Of a stretch of 64,000 nt of DNA, positions 23,348 to 33,327 are shown piece by piece. Location of the stretch: the NCBI RefSeq assembly GCF_024721975.1, contig NZ_JANQBB010000003.1, positions 496,001-560,000 on the forward strand, read 5' to 3'. The position numbers and the translations under genes are program-made. This stretch comes from Paenibacillus endoradicis. Lineage in GTDB: Bacteria > Bacillota > Bacilli > Paenibacillales > Paenibacillaceae. Within the stretch, counting starts at the first letter, position 1; each line of letters begins with the position of its first letter. Under the pieces are notes generated by a model. The model did no database searches and was not told where the DNA came from. It saw only the letters and a program-made list of their open reading frames with translations.

Positions 23348-25690
23348 ATGACAACAAATGCATCCGGAACTAAATTATATTATGCACTGCCTGCTTCCGA
23401 ATGGGAAGAAGCACTTCCTATCGGTAATGGTCGTATTGGCGTAATGGTATTTGGTAATGTGAACAAAGATCGATACCAATTAAATGAAGATACTTTATGG
23501 TCGGGTTTTCCAAGAGACACGAACAATTATGAAGCACTCCGACATTTGAAAACATCACGTGATTTACTGCAGCAAGGGAAGTATGCAGATGCTGAAGTGT
23601 TAATCGAAAATAAGATGCTTGCAGTAAATTGCCAAGCTTATCAACCTTTTGGTGATCTATATATTGAATGGTTGAATGCACCAAGTAATGTATCTCAATA
23701 TGAACGTAGCTTAGAACTATCAACAGCCGTTGCCACAACGGTAGCTGTTGATGGGGATAATTCCTATATTCGTGAAGCTTGGGTGAGCTCAACGGACGAT
23801 ATTCTATTTATCACTTATCGATCCCAAGGAAGAACAAACCTTTCCTTGAAAGCAAGCTTTGTTCTTCCTCATCCGTCCAATGTTCTCATCGAAGATGAGC
23901 GCTACATTGTAAACAGTAAATGTCCAACGCATATTGCAGATAATTATTTTGAGGATCATCCCTTCGCGGTGCAATACGAAGAAGGTAACGGAGTTATATT
24001 TCAATCACAATTGCAAGCGTTCTCGAATGGTGAAATTTTTGTAGATGAAAGCGGCGTATCTGTTAACAATGCCACTGATATTGTGTTCGTAATATCAATA
24101 GCAACAAGCTTCAATGGATTTGATAAGCAACCACATCACGATTACGATGCACTTTCACTTACGAATAAAGCCAAATTAGCAGCTGTAACGGAATTGAAAT
24201 ATGATCAACTTTTACATGCCCATATTACTGAACACAAGCGATTATTTGAACGGGTTCAATTCCATTTAGAAGAAAATGAACCTATGCATCATATGCCTAC
24301 GGATCAACGACTAGAGCGATATAAGCTTGGCGAACAAGATTTGGCACTAGAGAGTTTGTATTTTCACTACGGAAGATATTTACTAATAACTAGTTCCAGA
24401 CCTGGTACGCAGCCAGCTAATTTACAAGGCATATGGAATCACCGAGTTCAACCACCTTGGAATAGTGATTATACAACGAATATTAATACTCAGATGAATT
24501 ATTGGCCAGCAGAGTCAACTTCATTGAGTGAATGTCATGAGCCATTATTACAAATGGTCGAAGAATTAACGGTAACTGGCGCTCGTACGGCACGCGTTCA
24601 TTATAATGCAGATGGTTGGGTGACCCATCACAATGTAGATATATGGAGGATGTCTTCTCCCACAGCAGGTCATCCAAGTTGGGCATTTTGGCCAATGGGT
24701 GGTGTATGGTTAACGCAACATTTATGGGAACGTTACTTGTTCCATCCGGATCAGACCTATTTAGCAAAGCGAGCTTATCCTGTTATGAAAGGTGCAGCTC
24801 AGTTCTGTCTTGACTGGCTTATTGAGGACGAGCAAGGACAGCTGAAGGTAAGTCCGTCAACTTCGCCAGAGAACAAATTTATATATGGTGATAACAAAGT
24901 AAGTAGCGTAGCAGAAAACTCTGCGATGGATATCACTTTGGTAACTGAATTGTTCCAACACGTTATTGAGGCAGCTCATATTCTGAATATTGATCAAGAC
25001 TTCCGAGCGAAAGTTGTACAAGCATTGGCAAAAATGCCGAAGCTGACTATTAATGAAGCGGGTCATATTCAAGAATGGTCAACGAATTTTACAGAGCAAG
25101 AACCAGGCCATCGTCATGTTTCGCATCTATATGGTTTGCATCCAGGTACATCGATTAATACATCTGAGCTTATCGAAGCAGCAAAGCAATCATTAGCTAG
25201 TCGGATTTCTCATGGTGGTGGTCATACAGGTTGGAGCTGTGCTTGGCTTATTAATTTATATGCGCGCCTTCGTATGCCAGAGGAATGCTACTCATTCGTC
25301 CGTACATTGTTAACAAAATCTACTTATCCTAATCTCTTTGATGCACATCCACCTTTCCAAATTGATGGAAACTTTGGGGGAATTGCCGGGATGGTAGAGG
25401 CTTTAGTTCAAAGCCATGCTGGGGTGATAGAACTTCTCCCATCTTTACCGAAAGTTTGGGCAACAGGTGAGATCAACGGATTAACAGCACGCGGCGGATT
25501 TAAAGTAAGTTTGAAGTGGGCAGATGGACAATTAAGAGCTGCATCAATTGAGTCGTTATATGGACAACCGCTACGTGTAGCATATAACCAAGCGATTATT
25601 ATAATGGACGAAGTAACAAATCAGACGTATGCAGCAAATCAATTGATTTCTACCAATATAGGTAGTCGATATACAGTTCACATAAGCTAG
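23348..25690 (+). CDS. GH95 glycoside hydrolase (alpha-L-fucosidase type)
   Basis: The protein of about 780 residues has the GH95 N-terminal beta domain (ALPIGNGRIGVMVFG, LNEDTLWSG) and the catalytic (alpha/alpha)6 barrel with NLQGIWN, PPWNSDYTTNIN (N378, N380), SPSTSPENK (E508), GHRHVSHLYGLHPG and FQIDGNFGG (D673); these correspond to the Asn/Asn/Glu/Asp set of characterised 1,2-alpha-L-fucosidases. Some GH95 enzymes act on alpha-L-galactosides. There is no signal peptide, so it likely works in the cytoplasm on imported oligosaccharides. GTG 23339 is an alternative start, but AGGAG lies only three bases before it. It is followed by a GH3 gene 27 bases on. Confidence 0.9.
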   Translation: MTTNASGTKLYYALPASEWEEALPIGNGRIGVMVFGNVNKDRYQLNEDTLWSGFPRDTNNYEALRHLKTSRDLLQQGKYADAEVLIENKMLAVNCQAYQPFGDLYIEWLNAPSNVSQYERSLELSTAVATTVAVDGDNSYIREAWVSSTDDILFITYRSQGRTNLSLKASFVLPHPSNVLIEDERYIVNSKCPTHIADNYFEDHPFAVQYEEGNGVIFQSQLQAFSNGEIFVDESGVSVNNATDIVFVISIATSFNGFDKQPHHDYDALSLTNKAKLAAVTELKYDQLLHAHITEHKRLFERVQFHLEENEPMHHMPTDQRLERYKLGEQDLALESLYFHYGRYLLITSSRPGTQPANLQGIWNHRVQPPWNSDYTTNINTQMNYWPAESTSLSECHEPLLQMVEELTVTGARTARVHYNADGWVTHHNVDIWRMSSPTAGHPSWAFWPMGGVWLTQHLWERYLFHPDQTYLAKRAYPVMKGAAQFCLDWLIEDEQGQLKVSPSTSPENKFIYGDNKVSSVAENSAMDITLVTELFQHVIEAAHILNIDQDFRAKVVQALAKMPKLTINEAGHIQEWSTNFTEQEPGHRHVSHLYGLHPGTSINTSELIEAAKQSLASRISHGGGHTGWSCAWLINLYARLRMPEECYSFVRTLLTKSTYPNLFDAHPPFQIDGNFGGIAGMVEALVQSHAGVIELLPSLPKVWATGEINGLTARGGFKVSLKWADGQLRAASIESLYGQPLRVAYNQAIIIMDEVTNQTYAANQLISTNIGSRYTVHIS

Positions 25691-25717
25691 TTCAATATAT
25701 TCAAGGGAGAGACTACT

Positions 25718-28531
25718 ATGACTACAACTAACCAATATCCGTATCAAGACCATACATTAGCACTAAATGATCGAGTGAACGATCTTATCTCAAGATTTAC
25801 GCTTGAGGAAAAAATAGAATCAATGGTGCAATATCAACCAGCGATTGAACGTTTGGGAGTTGCTGCATATAAACATGGTACAGAAGCAGCACATGGCTTG
25901 GCTTGGTTAGGTGAAGCTACATCGTTCCCACAACCCATTGGACTTGGTTGTACGTGGGATCCACAATTAATGAAAGAAATTGGCTCCGTTATTGGTGATG
26001 AAGCCCGTATATTCTACCAACGTAATCCAGAAGTTAACGGACTAACATTATGGGCTCCAACTGTTGATATGGAACGTGACCCACGTTGGGGACGTACCGA
26101 AGAAGCTTATGGTGAAGATCCAGTACTTACTGGTGAGCTCACATCTGGTCTAGTACAAGGTATGCAAGGCGATCATCCTACCTATTACAAATCGATTGCA
26201 ACATTGAAGCATTTCATTGGTAACAATAATGAGGTTGATCGTGGTAGCTGTTCCGCAAGTATTGATCCACGTAATATGAAGGAATACTATCAAGCTGCAT
26301 TCAAGCCAGCATTTGTTAAAGGCGGAGCGAAGTCTATGATGACTTCGTACAATTCAGTAAATGGTACGCCAACTATTCTTCTTAATGATGTAAAGAAAGT
26401 TGTTAAAGAAGAGTGGAATATGGATGGCTTTATTGTAAGTGATGCAGGAGATTTACTAGGAATCGTTAATGATCATCATTACTATGATAACTATAAAGAA
26501 GCGGTTGCTCATTCGATAAAAGCTGGTATAGATAGCATTACAGATGATAAAGAAAAATCTTGTAATGCAATTCGTGAAGCATTAGCAGAGGGGTTGTTAG
26601 TTGAGCAGGATCTTGATACTGCACTGTTCAATACGTTCAGAGTACGTTTCAAGCTAGGAGAATTTGACCCAGTTGAGCTTAATCCATATGCGAATGTACC
26701 AGAGTCTAAATTAATGGCGCCTGAGCATACCCAGCTTGCTCTACGTGCAGCACAAGCATCCGTTGTTCTATTAAAAAATGATGGTAACATATTACCTCTT
26801 CAAGCAGAGAAACTTCAATCCGTGGCAGTAGTTGGACCACTTGCTAATATTGTGTTCCGTGACTGGTATGCAGGAACTCTTCCATACAAAGTAACTGTAT
26901 TAGAAGCGGTTGAACGTAAACTTGCGGGCAAATCTGTTAGCTTTTCTTCTGGCAATGATATCGTGACTTTAGCAAAAGCAGCGACAAAGCAAGGTTTTGT
27001 TGTTGATACAGACAATGAGAATAGATTGAAATTAATTGAATCCGGTGAGGCAGCTACATCATTTGAAATGGTCAATTGGGATTGTGGAAGCTATACGCTT
27101 CTAAATACAGCAACGAATAAACTATTAACTACCGCTGATGACAAGCATCTAGCAGCCAATGCAGATGAAGCATTCGGTTGGTTCGTTAAAGAAGTTATTC
27201 GATTGAAGGAAGAGAAAGATCAATTATTCAGCATTAAGTCTTGGAATAACAAAGCGATTAAATTACCACAAAACATGGGTGAAGTCATTACAGTTGATGA
27301 AGAAGCGGTAACTACAATGGATGACCTACTTCACATTATACAGTTGAATGATGGAATTGCGGAGGCTACAGCGCTTGCTGCTATAGCTGAACAAGCGATA
27401 GTTGTTGTTGGTAACAATCCGCTTATTAATGGTAAAGAAGAGATCGATCGTCCTAGTTTAGAACTAGCTGCTGATCAAGTTAAACTAATTGAAGAAGTTT
27501 TGGCAGTTAATCCGAATACAGTGGTTGTTATTATTGGTGGATATCCATTCGTACTTGGAGCTCTTGCGGACAAAATCCCAGCCATCGTCTACCTTTCACA
27601 TGCGGGACAAGAATTAGGTAATGCCGTAGCTGATGTATTGTTCGGCGATTATTCGCCTGCAGGTCGCTTGAATATGACATGGTATACAGGTGAGGAGCAA
27701 CTTACAGATCTGTTAGATTACGATATTATCAAGAGCAAGCGTACCTATCTATATCTTGAAGATAAACCACTATATCCATTTGGACATGGTCTAAGTTATG
27801 CTAGCTTTGCTTATAGTGACTTCAATGTAACGACAGCTTTCAATGCAGCTGATCAGCTTGAAGCAACCGTTACAGTTAGCAATACGTCTAGTATTACCGC
27901 AGATGAAGTAGTACAGATCTATGTAACGGTATCAGGCTCTCGCGTGAAGCGCCCTGTCAAAAAACTGGTTGCTTTTACGCGTGTGAAACTTGAAGGTGAC
28001 GCTACTGCGTTCATTACTTTACCAATCCATATTGATCAATTGCATATGTGGGATGTTACGAGAGATCGCTTTGTACTTGAACAAGCAACTTACAACTTCC
28101 AAGTAGGTTCTACTTCTGCGGATATTCGCGCTGAGCAGTCACATGAGCTTGCTGGTGAAGTTATTCCTGCTCGTAATCTTACCGATTGGACACGTGCTGA
28201 AAATTATGATCAATATACAAATGTATACTTGGATGAATCCAAGGAAGGTACTACTTGCGTAAGGGCAAATGGAGAACAAGGTTCGATTGTATATGAGAAT
28301 GTAGATTGTAATTTACCACATACTAAGCTTCAAGCTAGAGTAGCTGGTGGTGAATCTGGAGGCAAGCTTCAAGTGAAGTCTAACTCCGAAATAGTCATTG
28401 GAGCTATCGATATAGCTCCATCAAGCGAGCAGCAATGGTCAGATGTTGTAGTGGAGCTACAAACGGTAAATGATGAATTAACAATCGAGCTTATTGGATC
28501 TGTGAAGATTAGTGGCTTTAAATTAATTTAG
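25718..28531 (+). CDS. GH3 beta-glycosidase (beta-glucosidase/xylosidase type)
   Basis: The 937-residue protein has the GH3 N-terminal domain (PTVDMERDPRWGRTEEAYGEDP, KHFIGNNNEVDRG, VSDAGD with Asp242 the predicted nucleophile), an unusual inserted segment of about 120 residues after residue 400, the C-terminal sandwich (VVVGNNPLINGKEEIDRP, LSHAGQELGNAVADVLFGDYSPAGRL), a fibronectin-III-like domain and a C-terminal beta domain that looks like a carbohydrate-binding module. There is no signal peptide. AGGGAG precedes ATG 25718. It forms an operon with the GH95 gene and probably removes beta-linked glucose or xylose from the same oligosaccharides. Confidence 0.9.
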   Translation: MTTTNQYPYQDHTLALNDRVNDLISRFTLEEKIESMVQYQPAIERLGVAAYKHGTEAAHGLAWLGEATSFPQPIGLGCTWDPQLMKEIGSVIGDEARIFYQRNPEVNGLTLWAPTVDMERDPRWGRTEEAYGEDPVLTGELTSGLVQGMQGDHPTYYKSIATLKHFIGNNNEVDRGSCSASIDPRNMKEYYQAAFKPAFVKGGAKSMMTSYNSVNGTPTILLNDVKKVVKEEWNMDGFIVSDAGDLLGIVNDHHYYDNYKEAVAHSIKAGIDSITDDKEKSCNAIREALAEGLLVEQDLDTALFNTFRVRFKLGEFDPVELNPYANVPESKLMAPEHTQLALRAAQASVVLLKNDGNILPLQAEKLQSVAVVGPLANIVFRDWYAGTLPYKVTVLEAVERKLAGKSVSFSSGNDIVTLAKAATKQGFVVDTDNENRLKLIESGEAATSFEMVNWDCGSYTLLNTATNKLLTTADDKHLAANADEAFGWFVKEVIRLKEEKDQLFSIKSWNNKAIKLPQNMGEVITVDEEAVTTMDDLLHIIQLNDGIAEATALAAIAEQAIVVVGNNPLINGKEEIDRPSLELAADQVKLIEEVLAVNPNTVVVIIGGYPFVLGALADKIPAIVYLSHAGQELGNAVADVLFGDYSPAGRLNMTWYTGEEQLTDLLDYDIIKSKRTYLYLEDKPLYPFGHGLSYASFAYSDFNVTTAFNAADQLEATVTVSNTSSITADEVVQIYVTVSGSRVKRPVKKLVAFTRVKLEGDATAFITLPIHIDQLHMWDVTRDRFVLEQATYNFQVGSTSADIRAEQSHELAGEVIPARNLTDWTRAENYDQYTNVYLDESKEGTTCVRANGEQGSIVYENVDCNLPHTKLQARVAGGESGGKLQVKSNSEIVIGAIDIAPSSEQQWSDVVVELQTVNDELTIELIGSVKISGFKLI

Positions 28532-28552
28532 ATAGTTATATCTATAAGTACA

Positions 28553-28651
28553 TGTTCAAAGAGTGGACCAGTCTTCATCAAAGAAGATACATTACGATGT
28601 CGACTATATTACGTTAGCATAGTCATCGTTATCAAGTCCGCTTTTTGAACA
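28553..28651. repeat. Dispersed inverted-end repeat, short form
   Basis: Ends TGTTCAAAGAGTGGAC and GTCCGCTTTTTGAACA are complementary. The inner part (CGATGTCGACTATATTACG, AGCATAGTCATCGTTATCAA) resembles the element at 53913-54085. It is followed directly by the GH3 terminator. Confidence 0.65.
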
Positions 28652-28662
28652 TCCTCTATATT

Positions 28663-28710
28663 AACCCATGATGTAACGGAGCTCCTCCGTTACACCATGG
28701 GTTATCGTTT
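28663..28710 (+). terminator. Terminator after the GH3 gene
   Basis: AACCCATG.TGTAACGGAG/CTCCGTTACA.CATGGGTT stem followed by ATCGTTTT. Confidence 0.85.
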
Positions 28711-28788
28711 TGTGCAACCTATGTTATGATACGATAGTATTTATACAAAAATCAGATTCTATATTTCATCAAGTGAGGATAAGAAATC

Positions 28789-30573
28789 ATGCTATCAAAG
28801 TTTCTTGCTCGGCTAGATAATGTGCGTATAAAACAAAAGTTGTTTGTCTCATTCATTGTTGTTGCCTTCGTACCGATTATTTTTGTAGGTGTATATCTTA
28901 CGTCGCAATTCAGGCAGCATGTACTTGAGCAAGCAACGGAGCAATCCAATAATAATGTTGAACGAATTAAGTTGCAATTGGAAAGTACAATTCAACGACC
29001 AATTGATATTTCTGGTATATTGATGAGTGATGCGAATCTTTCGAATGTTATAAATACACAATATGAGAGTACATATGAAGTCGTCAAAGCATTTCAAGAT
29101 TACAGTGATTTTCGTGAATATTTGAAACTTTACAATGAAATATCCAATATTAAATTTTATTCAAGTAATAAAACGCTGTTAGATAACTGGGAATTTATGC
29201 GACTTACAGATGAGATTACCGAGAGTTCATGGTATGACTATACTAATCATAGTGGACTTATCTATTGGGCATTCATTGCTGATGAAACAAAGAAAAATCA
29301 ATCCTATCTTTCCCTTGTAAGAAAGGTGGAATTTCCATTATATAGAACCAATGGTATCCTTGTTATGAATATATCGCCTGATGTATTGAACAATATCGTT
29401 AGGCAAGAAACATTTGATACGTATATTATTGATAGCTTAGATACGATTGTAGCAGCTAAAGATCATAGTTTAGTTGGTCAGAGAATATCCGAATTAGACT
29501 TCGCAAGCGAGCGAATCAATTGGGGTGTTGGACAGTACGAGATGAAGGTAAATGGAGAACCCTCAAGAATTATCGTGGAGGAATTGTTACCGCAATACAG
29601 TCAAAACAGTTTGAAGATTATGTCGATTTTCAGAATAGATAGTATAGTGAGTGGTGCTGATCGGATTTCATATCAAGGTTTAATAGTTATGTTAATAAGT
29701 ATCATTATTTCTATGATTCTAATCTATGCAACGTCTTCTTTAATATCTAAGCGAATATTGGCTTTAAACCGCCACATTAGTAAAGTCAGTACGGGGGATC
29801 TAAATGTTAACTCCGATATAACCGGTAATGATGAGATAGGATTGTTATCGCGCCAGTTCAATAATATGGTTGGTAATATACGCGATCTAATGGATCGCGT
29901 TCGAGATACAGAGTATCAAAAATCTCAGCTAGAACTACGCCAGCGGGAAATTAAACTGAAAATGATGGCAAGTCAAATCAACCCACATTTTCTGTTCAAT
30001 GCATTAGAATCTATTCGTATGAATGCTCATATGAAAGGTGAAAAGGAACTTGCTGGCATTGTGCGAATGCTTGGTAAAATGATCAGGAAAAATTTAGAGG
30101 TTGGATCAGGTTCAATTTCAATGGCAGATGAAATCGAAGTTATCCGTTGTTATCTAGAAATTCAAAAATTCCGATTCGGGCCTGAACGATTAGCTTTTAC
30201 ATTAGACGTTGATGAAAGTGCTTTAGAACAGAAAGTACCACCACTATTAATTCAACCAATCGTTGAAAACGCCGTTGTGCATGGTTTAGATCAAGTGATA
30301 GTAGACGGGAAAATTCATATTTCAATTCAGTATCATTTGGCCCAGTTGAGAGTGGTTATTACAGATAATGGACAAGGTATGGATATCGAGAGATTACAAC
30401 AAGTTATGCAAGCAATAAGTGAGCTTGAAGAAGAGAATGGATCACGTATTGGCCTAAGGAACGTACATCAAAGATTAGTTATGACATACGGAGTCGAAGC
30501 TGGTTTACAAATAAATTCTCAGCTAGGTGAAGGTACTTCCGTTTCATTTGCAATCAATATGGAGGAGAACTAG
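28789..30573 (+). CDS. YesM-type sensor histidine kinase
   Basis: The 594-residue protein has two membrane segments (about 20-40 and 300-320) around a 260-residue extracytoplasmic sensor domain, a HAMP domain (to about 370), a His_kinase domain with QINPHFLFNALESIRM (His400), and a HATPase domain (PIVENAVVHGL, ITDNGQGMDIERL, GIGLRNVHQRL type; GSRIGLRN). It should phosphorylate the response regulator whose ATG follows its TAG directly. The pair sits between glycosidase genes and a sugar ABC importer and probably senses an oligosaccharide outside the cell. Confidence 0.93.
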   Translation: MLSKFLARLDNVRIKQKLFVSFIVVAFVPIIFVGVYLTSQFRQHVLEQATEQSNNNVERIKLQLESTIQRPIDISGILMSDANLSNVINTQYESTYEVVKAFQDYSDFREYLKLYNEISNIKFYSSNKTLLDNWEFMRLTDEITESSWYDYTNHSGLIYWAFIADETKKNQSYLSLVRKVEFPLYRTNGILVMNISPDVLNNIVRQETFDTYIIDSLDTIVAAKDHSLVGQRISELDFASERINWGVGQYEMKVNGEPSRIIVEELLPQYSQNSLKIMSIFRIDSIVSGADRISYQGLIVMLISIIISMILIYATSSLISKRILALNRHISKVSTGDLNVNSDITGNDEIGLLSRQFNNMVGNIRDLMDRVRDTEYQKSQLELRQREIKLKMMASQINPHFLFNALESIRMNAHMKGEKELAGIVRMLGKMIRKNLEVGSGSISMADEIEVIRCYLEIQKFRFGPERLAFTLDVDESALEQKVPPLLIQPIVENAVVHGLDQVIVDGKIHISIQYHLAQLRVVITDNGQGMDIERLQQVMQAISELEEENGSRIGLRNVHQRLVMTYGVEAGLQINSQLGEGTSVSFAINMEEN

Positions 30574-32142
30574 ATGTATAAAGTAATGATTGTTGATGAT
30601 GAACCAATGATTAGACAAGGCTTGCAATCATTAATTGAATGGGAAGAGTATGGTTTTCATGTAGTTGCTCTTGCTAGTAATGGAGTAGAGGCTATTGAGT
30701 TATATAAGGAACATAACCCCGACCTCATACTCGTTGATATTCGTATGCCAATCATGGATGGAATTCGAACGATTGGAGAGCTTCGTCAATTAGGTTCCAA
30801 ATCACGAATATTAATATTAAGTGGCTATGGTGAATTTCAATATGCCCAACAAGCGATTCGATTTAAAGTGGACGGTTATGTGTTGAAGCCTATAGATGAG
30901 AATGAGCTAACGCTTTATATTGAGAAGGTTAGCAAAGAACTGAATAAATCACAGCAAGAAGCAGTTATTAGTACACAAACATTAGCGTTGCTTCGAGAAG
31001 AATGGTTAAAAGGTTTTGTGGAATATGAGCTACAAGAAGCGGAACTAAGTTTAGAACATTGGAAGCGTCTTTTTACGCACCCATATTCAGAAGCGAATAT
31101 CATTTTACTTGATACATATAGTCGTGAACATTCATTAACGACTCGCAATATGATTAAACAACAGCTTTCTAGCTTTATTGAAGACCAGAAATGGGGATAT
31201 GTATTCTCAACAGATGCATATATTGGCATATTAATTAATCAGGTTTCGATGAACCAGTCGAAGAAAGAACGTTTAAATAATATTATTGAACTCTCATGCA
31301 ATCAGAAAGCACAATTCGTTGCAATTATGAGTGCTACACATACAGACTTAAAGGCATTGTATGAGGAACTTGTTCAAGTGAAAATTGCATTGAAAAATCG
31401 CTTCTTTATGCATGCAAATGATTTATTTGAACTTAATGAGATTAAACTTGCGCATGATTTTGACAAGCCTGAGCTTCCATTGTCGGTATTTATTGATCAA
31501 ATGTCTCAAAAATTATTTTATGTGATTGATGTTGGCAACAAAACGATGCTAGATGAACTTCTCGATCAAATAGCTGATCTATTGAGAAATTATTGTGAAA
31601 CTGAGCAACAGATGAAATCTAGTTGGGCACAATTGTTAACGATGGTGATGAATCGAATCTCTGCGATGCATCCACAATTAGCACTTGAAGACGATTTGAA
31701 ACTTGTTACGCAGCTTTATTTGACTCATCATTATCATCTTATGATAGACCAATTAAAGCTCCAATTAACTTCGTTAATGAATCGCTTAACAGTAACAGAA
31801 AGTACGAATACAACAGTTATGAAACAGATGATTGATTTTATTGATCGACATTACGCAGAACCGCTGCGATTAGAGACGATGGCTGATCTATTCAATTATA
31901 ATAGCGGTTATCTGGGTAAAATGTTCAAAAATCATACCGGCGATAGCTTTAATACGTATTTAGACAATGTGAGAATTGAGCAGTCCATTGTTATGCTTCA
32001 AGAAGGTTACAAAGTACATCAAGTGGCGGAGCGAGTAGGATATGCTAATGTAGATTATTTCCATAGCAAATTCAAAAAATATAAAGGGGTTTCGCCCTCT
32101 GCATATAAACCTACCTCTATGAGTAAAAAATCATGTGAATAA
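30574..32142 (+). CDS. YesN-type response regulator with AraC domain
   Basis: The 522-residue protein has an N-terminal receiver (VDDEPMIRQGL, LVDIRMP with Asp55, LKPI), a long middle helical region, and a C-terminal AraC/XylS double helix-turn-helix (MADLFNYNSGYLGKMFKNHTG, VAERVGYANVDYFHSKFKKY). GGAGGAG ribosome binding site lies inside the end of the kinase gene, so the two are translated together. It likely activates the transporter and hydrolase genes around it. Confidence 0.93.
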   Translation: MYKVMIVDDEPMIRQGLQSLIEWEEYGFHVVALASNGVEAIELYKEHNPDLILVDIRMPIMDGIRTIGELRQLGSKSRILILSGYGEFQYAQQAIRFKVDGYVLKPIDENELTLYIEKVSKELNKSQQEAVISTQTLALLREEWLKGFVEYELQEAELSLEHWKRLFTHPYSEANIILLDTYSREHSLTTRNMIKQQLSSFIEDQKWGYVFSTDAYIGILINQVSMNQSKKERLNNIIELSCNQKAQFVAIMSATHTDLKALYEELVQVKIALKNRFFMHANDLFELNEIKLAHDFDKPELPLSVFIDQMSQKLFYVIDVGNKTMLDELLDQIADLLRNYCETEQQMKSSWAQLLTMVMNRISAMHPQLALEDDLKLVTQLYLTHHYHLMIDQLKLQLTSLMNRLTVTESTNTTVMKQMIDFIDRHYAEPLRLETMADLFNYNSGYLGKMFKNHTGDSFNTYLDNVRIEQSIVMLQEGYKVHQVAERVGYANVDYFHSKFKKYKGVSPSAYKPTSMSKKSCE

Positions 32143-32152
32143 TAATTATTTT

Positions 32153-32183
32153 AGAACTAATTTATAATTAGTTCTATTTTTTT
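32153..32183 (+). terminator. Terminator after the response regulator
   Basis: AGAACTAATT/AATTAGTTCT stem followed by ATTTTTTT. Confidence 0.8.
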
Positions 32184-32187
32184 GTGT

Positions 32188-32201
32188 TGAAAACGCTTCG
32201 A
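32188..32201 (+). promoter_or_regulatory. Candidate CcpA (cre) site before the sugar importer
   Basis: TGAAAACGCTTCGA fits the cre consensus TGWAARCGYTWNCW at 13 of 14 positions. It lies 165 bases upstream of the first permease start, at the head of the importer operon, which suits carbon catabolite control. hprK, the kinase that signals through CcpA, is also in this window. Confidence 0.6.
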
Positions 32202-32352
32202 TTTATATAAAAACCACTAATTATTATGGCAAAAGTCATTTTTTGATATGATTTTATAGCAAATTTATATGGTGTTACCGTTTTTTTATATCAGCTATTA
32301 TAAAGCTATCAACGAATCAGTTATATGGATCATTGTAGTAGGAGGAAGCCGG

Positions 32353-33312
32353 ATGAAAGAACAAACAACAAACATCACGACAGTTAATGGTGCAAGCAAG
32401 GGCAAAAGGTTTTGGCAAACGATGCTTCAACAAAAGTATTTATATCTAATGTCTATGCCATTTGTTATATGGGTCATTATTTTCAGTTACGTTCCGATTT
32501 GGGGATGGTTGATGGCCTTCCAAAACTATAGACCTCGGAATTCAATTATGAATCAAGATTGGGTGGGTCTTAAACACTTTATTGAACTATTCACAGATGA
32601 GCGCTTTTACTTAGTGTTACGTAACACCTTAGCAATGAGTTCAATGGGATTGATTGTTAGCTTTACAGTGCCCGTTATCTTTGCACTTTTACTTAATGAA
32701 TTGCGTCAACAATTTTTCAAAAGAACGATTCAAACGATCGCTTATCTACCTCACTTTGTATCTTGGGTAGTTGTATCAGGTATCGTTACGAAAATGCTAT
32801 CTACGGATGGCGGTGCAATTAATGATTTTCTAATTAGTTTACACATAATAGATCATCCGATTCAATTTATGGCTAAGGGAGAATGGTTCTGGTCAATCGT
32901 AACCATCTCAGATGCTTGGAAAGAAACAGGTTGGAACTCCATTATTTTCTTAGCTGCAATGTCTGGTATTGACCAGGAATTGTATGAAGCTTCAACAGTA
33001 GATGGTGCAGGACGCTTTAGAAAAATGTGGCATATTACATTGCCAGGCATTAGAACGACATTTATGGTACTGTTCATACTTTCTATCGGTCACCTTGTTA
33101 GTATCGGCTTCGAGAAACAATTCTTACTCGGAAATCCGGTCGTCGTCGACTATGCGGAAGTCATAGACTTATACGCATTAAATTACGGTATTAATCTAAG
33201 TAGATATTCTTACGGTACTGCGATTGGTATTTTCAACTCTGTAGTTAGTATCATTCTCGTATTCCTCGCGAACTATATTTACAAAAAGGTTACGAAAGAA
33301 TCTATCATCTAG
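32353..33312 (+). CDS. Sugar ABC transporter permease (LplB/YtcP-partner type)
   Basis: The 319-residue protein starts at ATG 32353 behind GTAGGAGG. It has six membrane segments and the binding-protein-dependent permease loop EASTVDGAGRFRKMWHITLPGI (EAA motif) that contacts the ATPase. The N-terminus (YLYLMSMPFVIWVIIFSYVP, WGWLMAFQNYRP) is typical of the LplB group. It pairs with the next permease and the lipoprotein at 34322. No ATPase gene is present; such systems commonly share an MsmX-type ATPase encoded elsewhere. Confidence 0.93.
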   Translation: MKEQTTNITTVNGASKGKRFWQTMLQQKYLYLMSMPFVIWVIIFSYVPIWGWLMAFQNYRPRNSIMNQDWVGLKHFIELFTDERFYLVLRNTLAMSSMGLIVSFTVPVIFALLLNELRQQFFKRTIQTIAYLPHFVSWVVVSGIVTKMLSTDGGAINDFLISLHIIDHPIQFMAKGEWFWSIVTISDAWKETGWNSIIFLAAMSGIDQELYEASTVDGAGRFRKMWHITLPGIRTTFMVLFILSIGHLVSIGFEKQFLLGNPVVVDYAEVIDLYALNYGINLSRYSYGTAIGIFNSVVSIILVFLANYIYKKVTKESII

Positions 33313-33327
33313 AGGAGGAAATATAAG